A DNA stretch of 64,000 nucleotides. Source: Closterium sp. Naga37s-1. Its lineage: Eukaryota; Streptophyta; Zygnematophyceae; Desmidiales; Closteriaceae. Made by a program: the position numbers and the translations under genes. Shown here piece by piece: positions 62,674-64,000 of this stretch (positions are counted from its first letter, which is position 1; the number at the start of each line of letters is the position of its first letter). Location of the stretch: positions 134,001 to 198,000 of the forward strand of contig CANJKZ010000463.1 in assembly GCA_947471745.1 (NCBI GenBank), in the 5' to 3' direction. Under the pieces are notes generated by a model. That model did not search any database. It had not been told where the DNA came from and worked only from the letters and a program-made list of their open reading frames with translations.

Positions 62674-64000
62674 CTAGCGTGCCTTGAACTTGTCGATGGT
62701 GCCATCTGCTTTGGTCTTCACACGGAAGACCCACTTCCCGGTGAGTATTGTCTTATTTCGTGCCACGTCGATAGGAACAACTTTCCAGGTGTTGCGCTCC
62801 TGTAGTGCTTTCGGTTCCTTGTCCATGGCTTCACGCCATTTTTCCCTATGCTCCCCCCCCAGAGCCTGCTGAACTGTGGCAGGCTCTTTAGGAGTTTCGG
62901 TGCCGTGGACCGCGGTGACTAGGCCGAGTATCTGAAGGCCACTCTGTGTGTAGCGGGGAAGTGTTGTGTCCTCGGGATAAGTTGCTTCGTCTCCTGCTTC
63001 TGGGTCAGGTATGAAATTGGGCCCTATGCGTTCTGCTTCGTTGGTGTTAACTTCTGCAGGTGTAACGTAACCGGTGTCGGCGAATTCGAAGTAAGTTTCG
63101 GCGTTGACACTTTCGCGAGGATTTTCGTCGTCCATCGGGATAGGCACGGAGCAGTATGGGAGTGGTCCTGCTTCTTCCGAGGCGTTATCCACGTTCTGCT
63201 CGTCCCAGTCAGCTTCGTCTGCTGCCGAGGCGAAGTGTCGGTCACCATGGAAGCCACCTGTGGGATCCCGATTTTCTTCCAGGTTGGCAAGATATGTCGG
63301 AAGGGTGAGTCGTTCGTAGAAAAGGACGTCACGTGCTGCTACTGTTACTTTGGAGTGGACGTCGAAAATCTTCCACGCGTTGTAATTTCTTTCGATGCCC
63401 AGGTGTAATCCCCACTGTGCGCGTTGGGAAAATCGGCCGGCTCGTGCAGATGGGGGTCGGTACTGTACCATGCAGCCGAAAACTCTTAACATTTTTGTGC
63501 TGCCCTGTTTTCCCGTCCACAGCAGGTGCGGTGATGCGTTGTTCGGTAGTGACGACGACGAAAGCAAGTTGTGCAGCATGACAGCGTGGTCCATCGCTTC
63601 AGGCCACTGGTGATTGGACAGTCGCATGCCACGCAGTAATTTGCGCATGGTGTTCTGGAGAGTTCGATTCATCCGTTCCGCTACGCCTTGCTGTTGATGG
63701 GCGTAAGGAAGCGAGATGAGCCTCTTGATTCCCCTTTCTGCCAAGAACTGCTTGAACCTCTGTGAGGTGTATTCTCCTCCTCCGTCTGACTGAAAGCTTT
63801 TCAGTTTCTCGCCTGATTCTCGTTCTGCTACTGGGAGCCAAGCGATGAAGGCTTCAAAGGCCATGTCCTTGCTCGGAAGATTGAGGTGCCAAACGTAACG
63901 TGTAGCTGCATCGATGAACGTGATGGTATAACTGTATGCTCCTTGTCCGGGTTCGCGATTGTACAGGATGTCGCTGTACACCTTTTCAAGTGGTGCGTAA
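62674..64000 (-). pseudogene. Copia B integrase and linker, partial
   Basis: The integrase core (FIDAATRYVWH, FQSDGGGEYTSQRF, QQGVAERMNRTLQ) has its acidic triad. The linker before RT includes ASAADEADWDEQNVDNASEE. Its N-terminal part lies beyond the window end. Confidence 0.87.

Larger units (their letters stand above)
59357..64000 (-). mobile_element. Ty1/copia element B (minus), runs off the window
   Basis: It is the same family as copia A. The 3' LTR spans 59357-61306 and contains the element at 59503-61006 (about 440 bp without it). RT-RNase H and integrase follow. Two in-frame stops are present. It starts directly at the end of the DNA transposon's repeat region, so its target duplication lies outside the window. 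Confidence 0.9.

Overview
The window is nuclear DNA of a photosynthetic eukaryote of the green (streptophyte) lineage. Reasons: GT-AG introns throughout; host genes whose closest recognisable relatives are plant proteins (a NARROW LEAF 1-type serine protease, ETG1/MCMBP, a plastid-type DUF1997 protein, a nuclear gene for mitochondrial ribosomal protein uL4m, an ATL-like RING-H2 ligase); TTTAGGG-type telomeric repeats; and plant-style Ty1/copia and Ty3/gypsy elements. High GC and simple-sequence-rich introns would suit a streptophyte alga (for example a zygnematophyte), but that placement is inference.

Layout. About 1-29 kb is a gene island. It holds a RING-H2 gene (-), a foldback MITE, an intronless secreted coiled-coil protein with one frameshift (+), uL4m (-, 5 exons), a DUF1997 gene (+, 6 exons, divergent from uL4m), a NAL1-like protease (-, 4 exons) and ETG1/MCMBP (-, 11 exons). 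I spliced the last four by hand. Every junction is GT-AG and phase-consistent, giving proteins of about 424, 286, 829 and 729 residues. From 29.5 kb to the end is a nest of transposable elements. A Ty3/gypsy chromovirus (from 29553) was hit by a chimeric non-autonomous LTR element, by a minus-strand copia (D) that itself contains a plus-strand copia (C), and, in its 3' LTR, by a pogo/Tigger-like DNA transposon. That transposon was split by copia A (which contains a TRIM) and, near its far end, by copia B (which contains another non-autonomous LTR element). Target-site duplications fix most of the insertion order.

The most unusual signal is in the host genes. In all four dissected genes, introns carry partial copies of neighbouring exons, always anchored on a splice site. 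Copies of an exon's 5' end plus acceptor lie in the intron upstream of that exon, and copies of its 3' end plus donor lie in the intron downstream. Copy number runs from one to about a dozen. Extreme cases are uL4m exon 2 (nine 5' copies on one side, five 3' copies on the other), a 33-bp donor minisatellite after NAL1 exon 3, and three 46-nt phase-compatible versions of DUF1997 exon 3. This looks like a genome-wide mode of intron growth, or a source of alternative splice sites and exons, and I know of no standard name for it.

The genes do not form a pathway. They are housekeeping or developmental genes (mitochondrial translation, DNA replication, ubiquitin ligation, proteolysis, a plastid protein of unknown role) sharing a neighbourhood.
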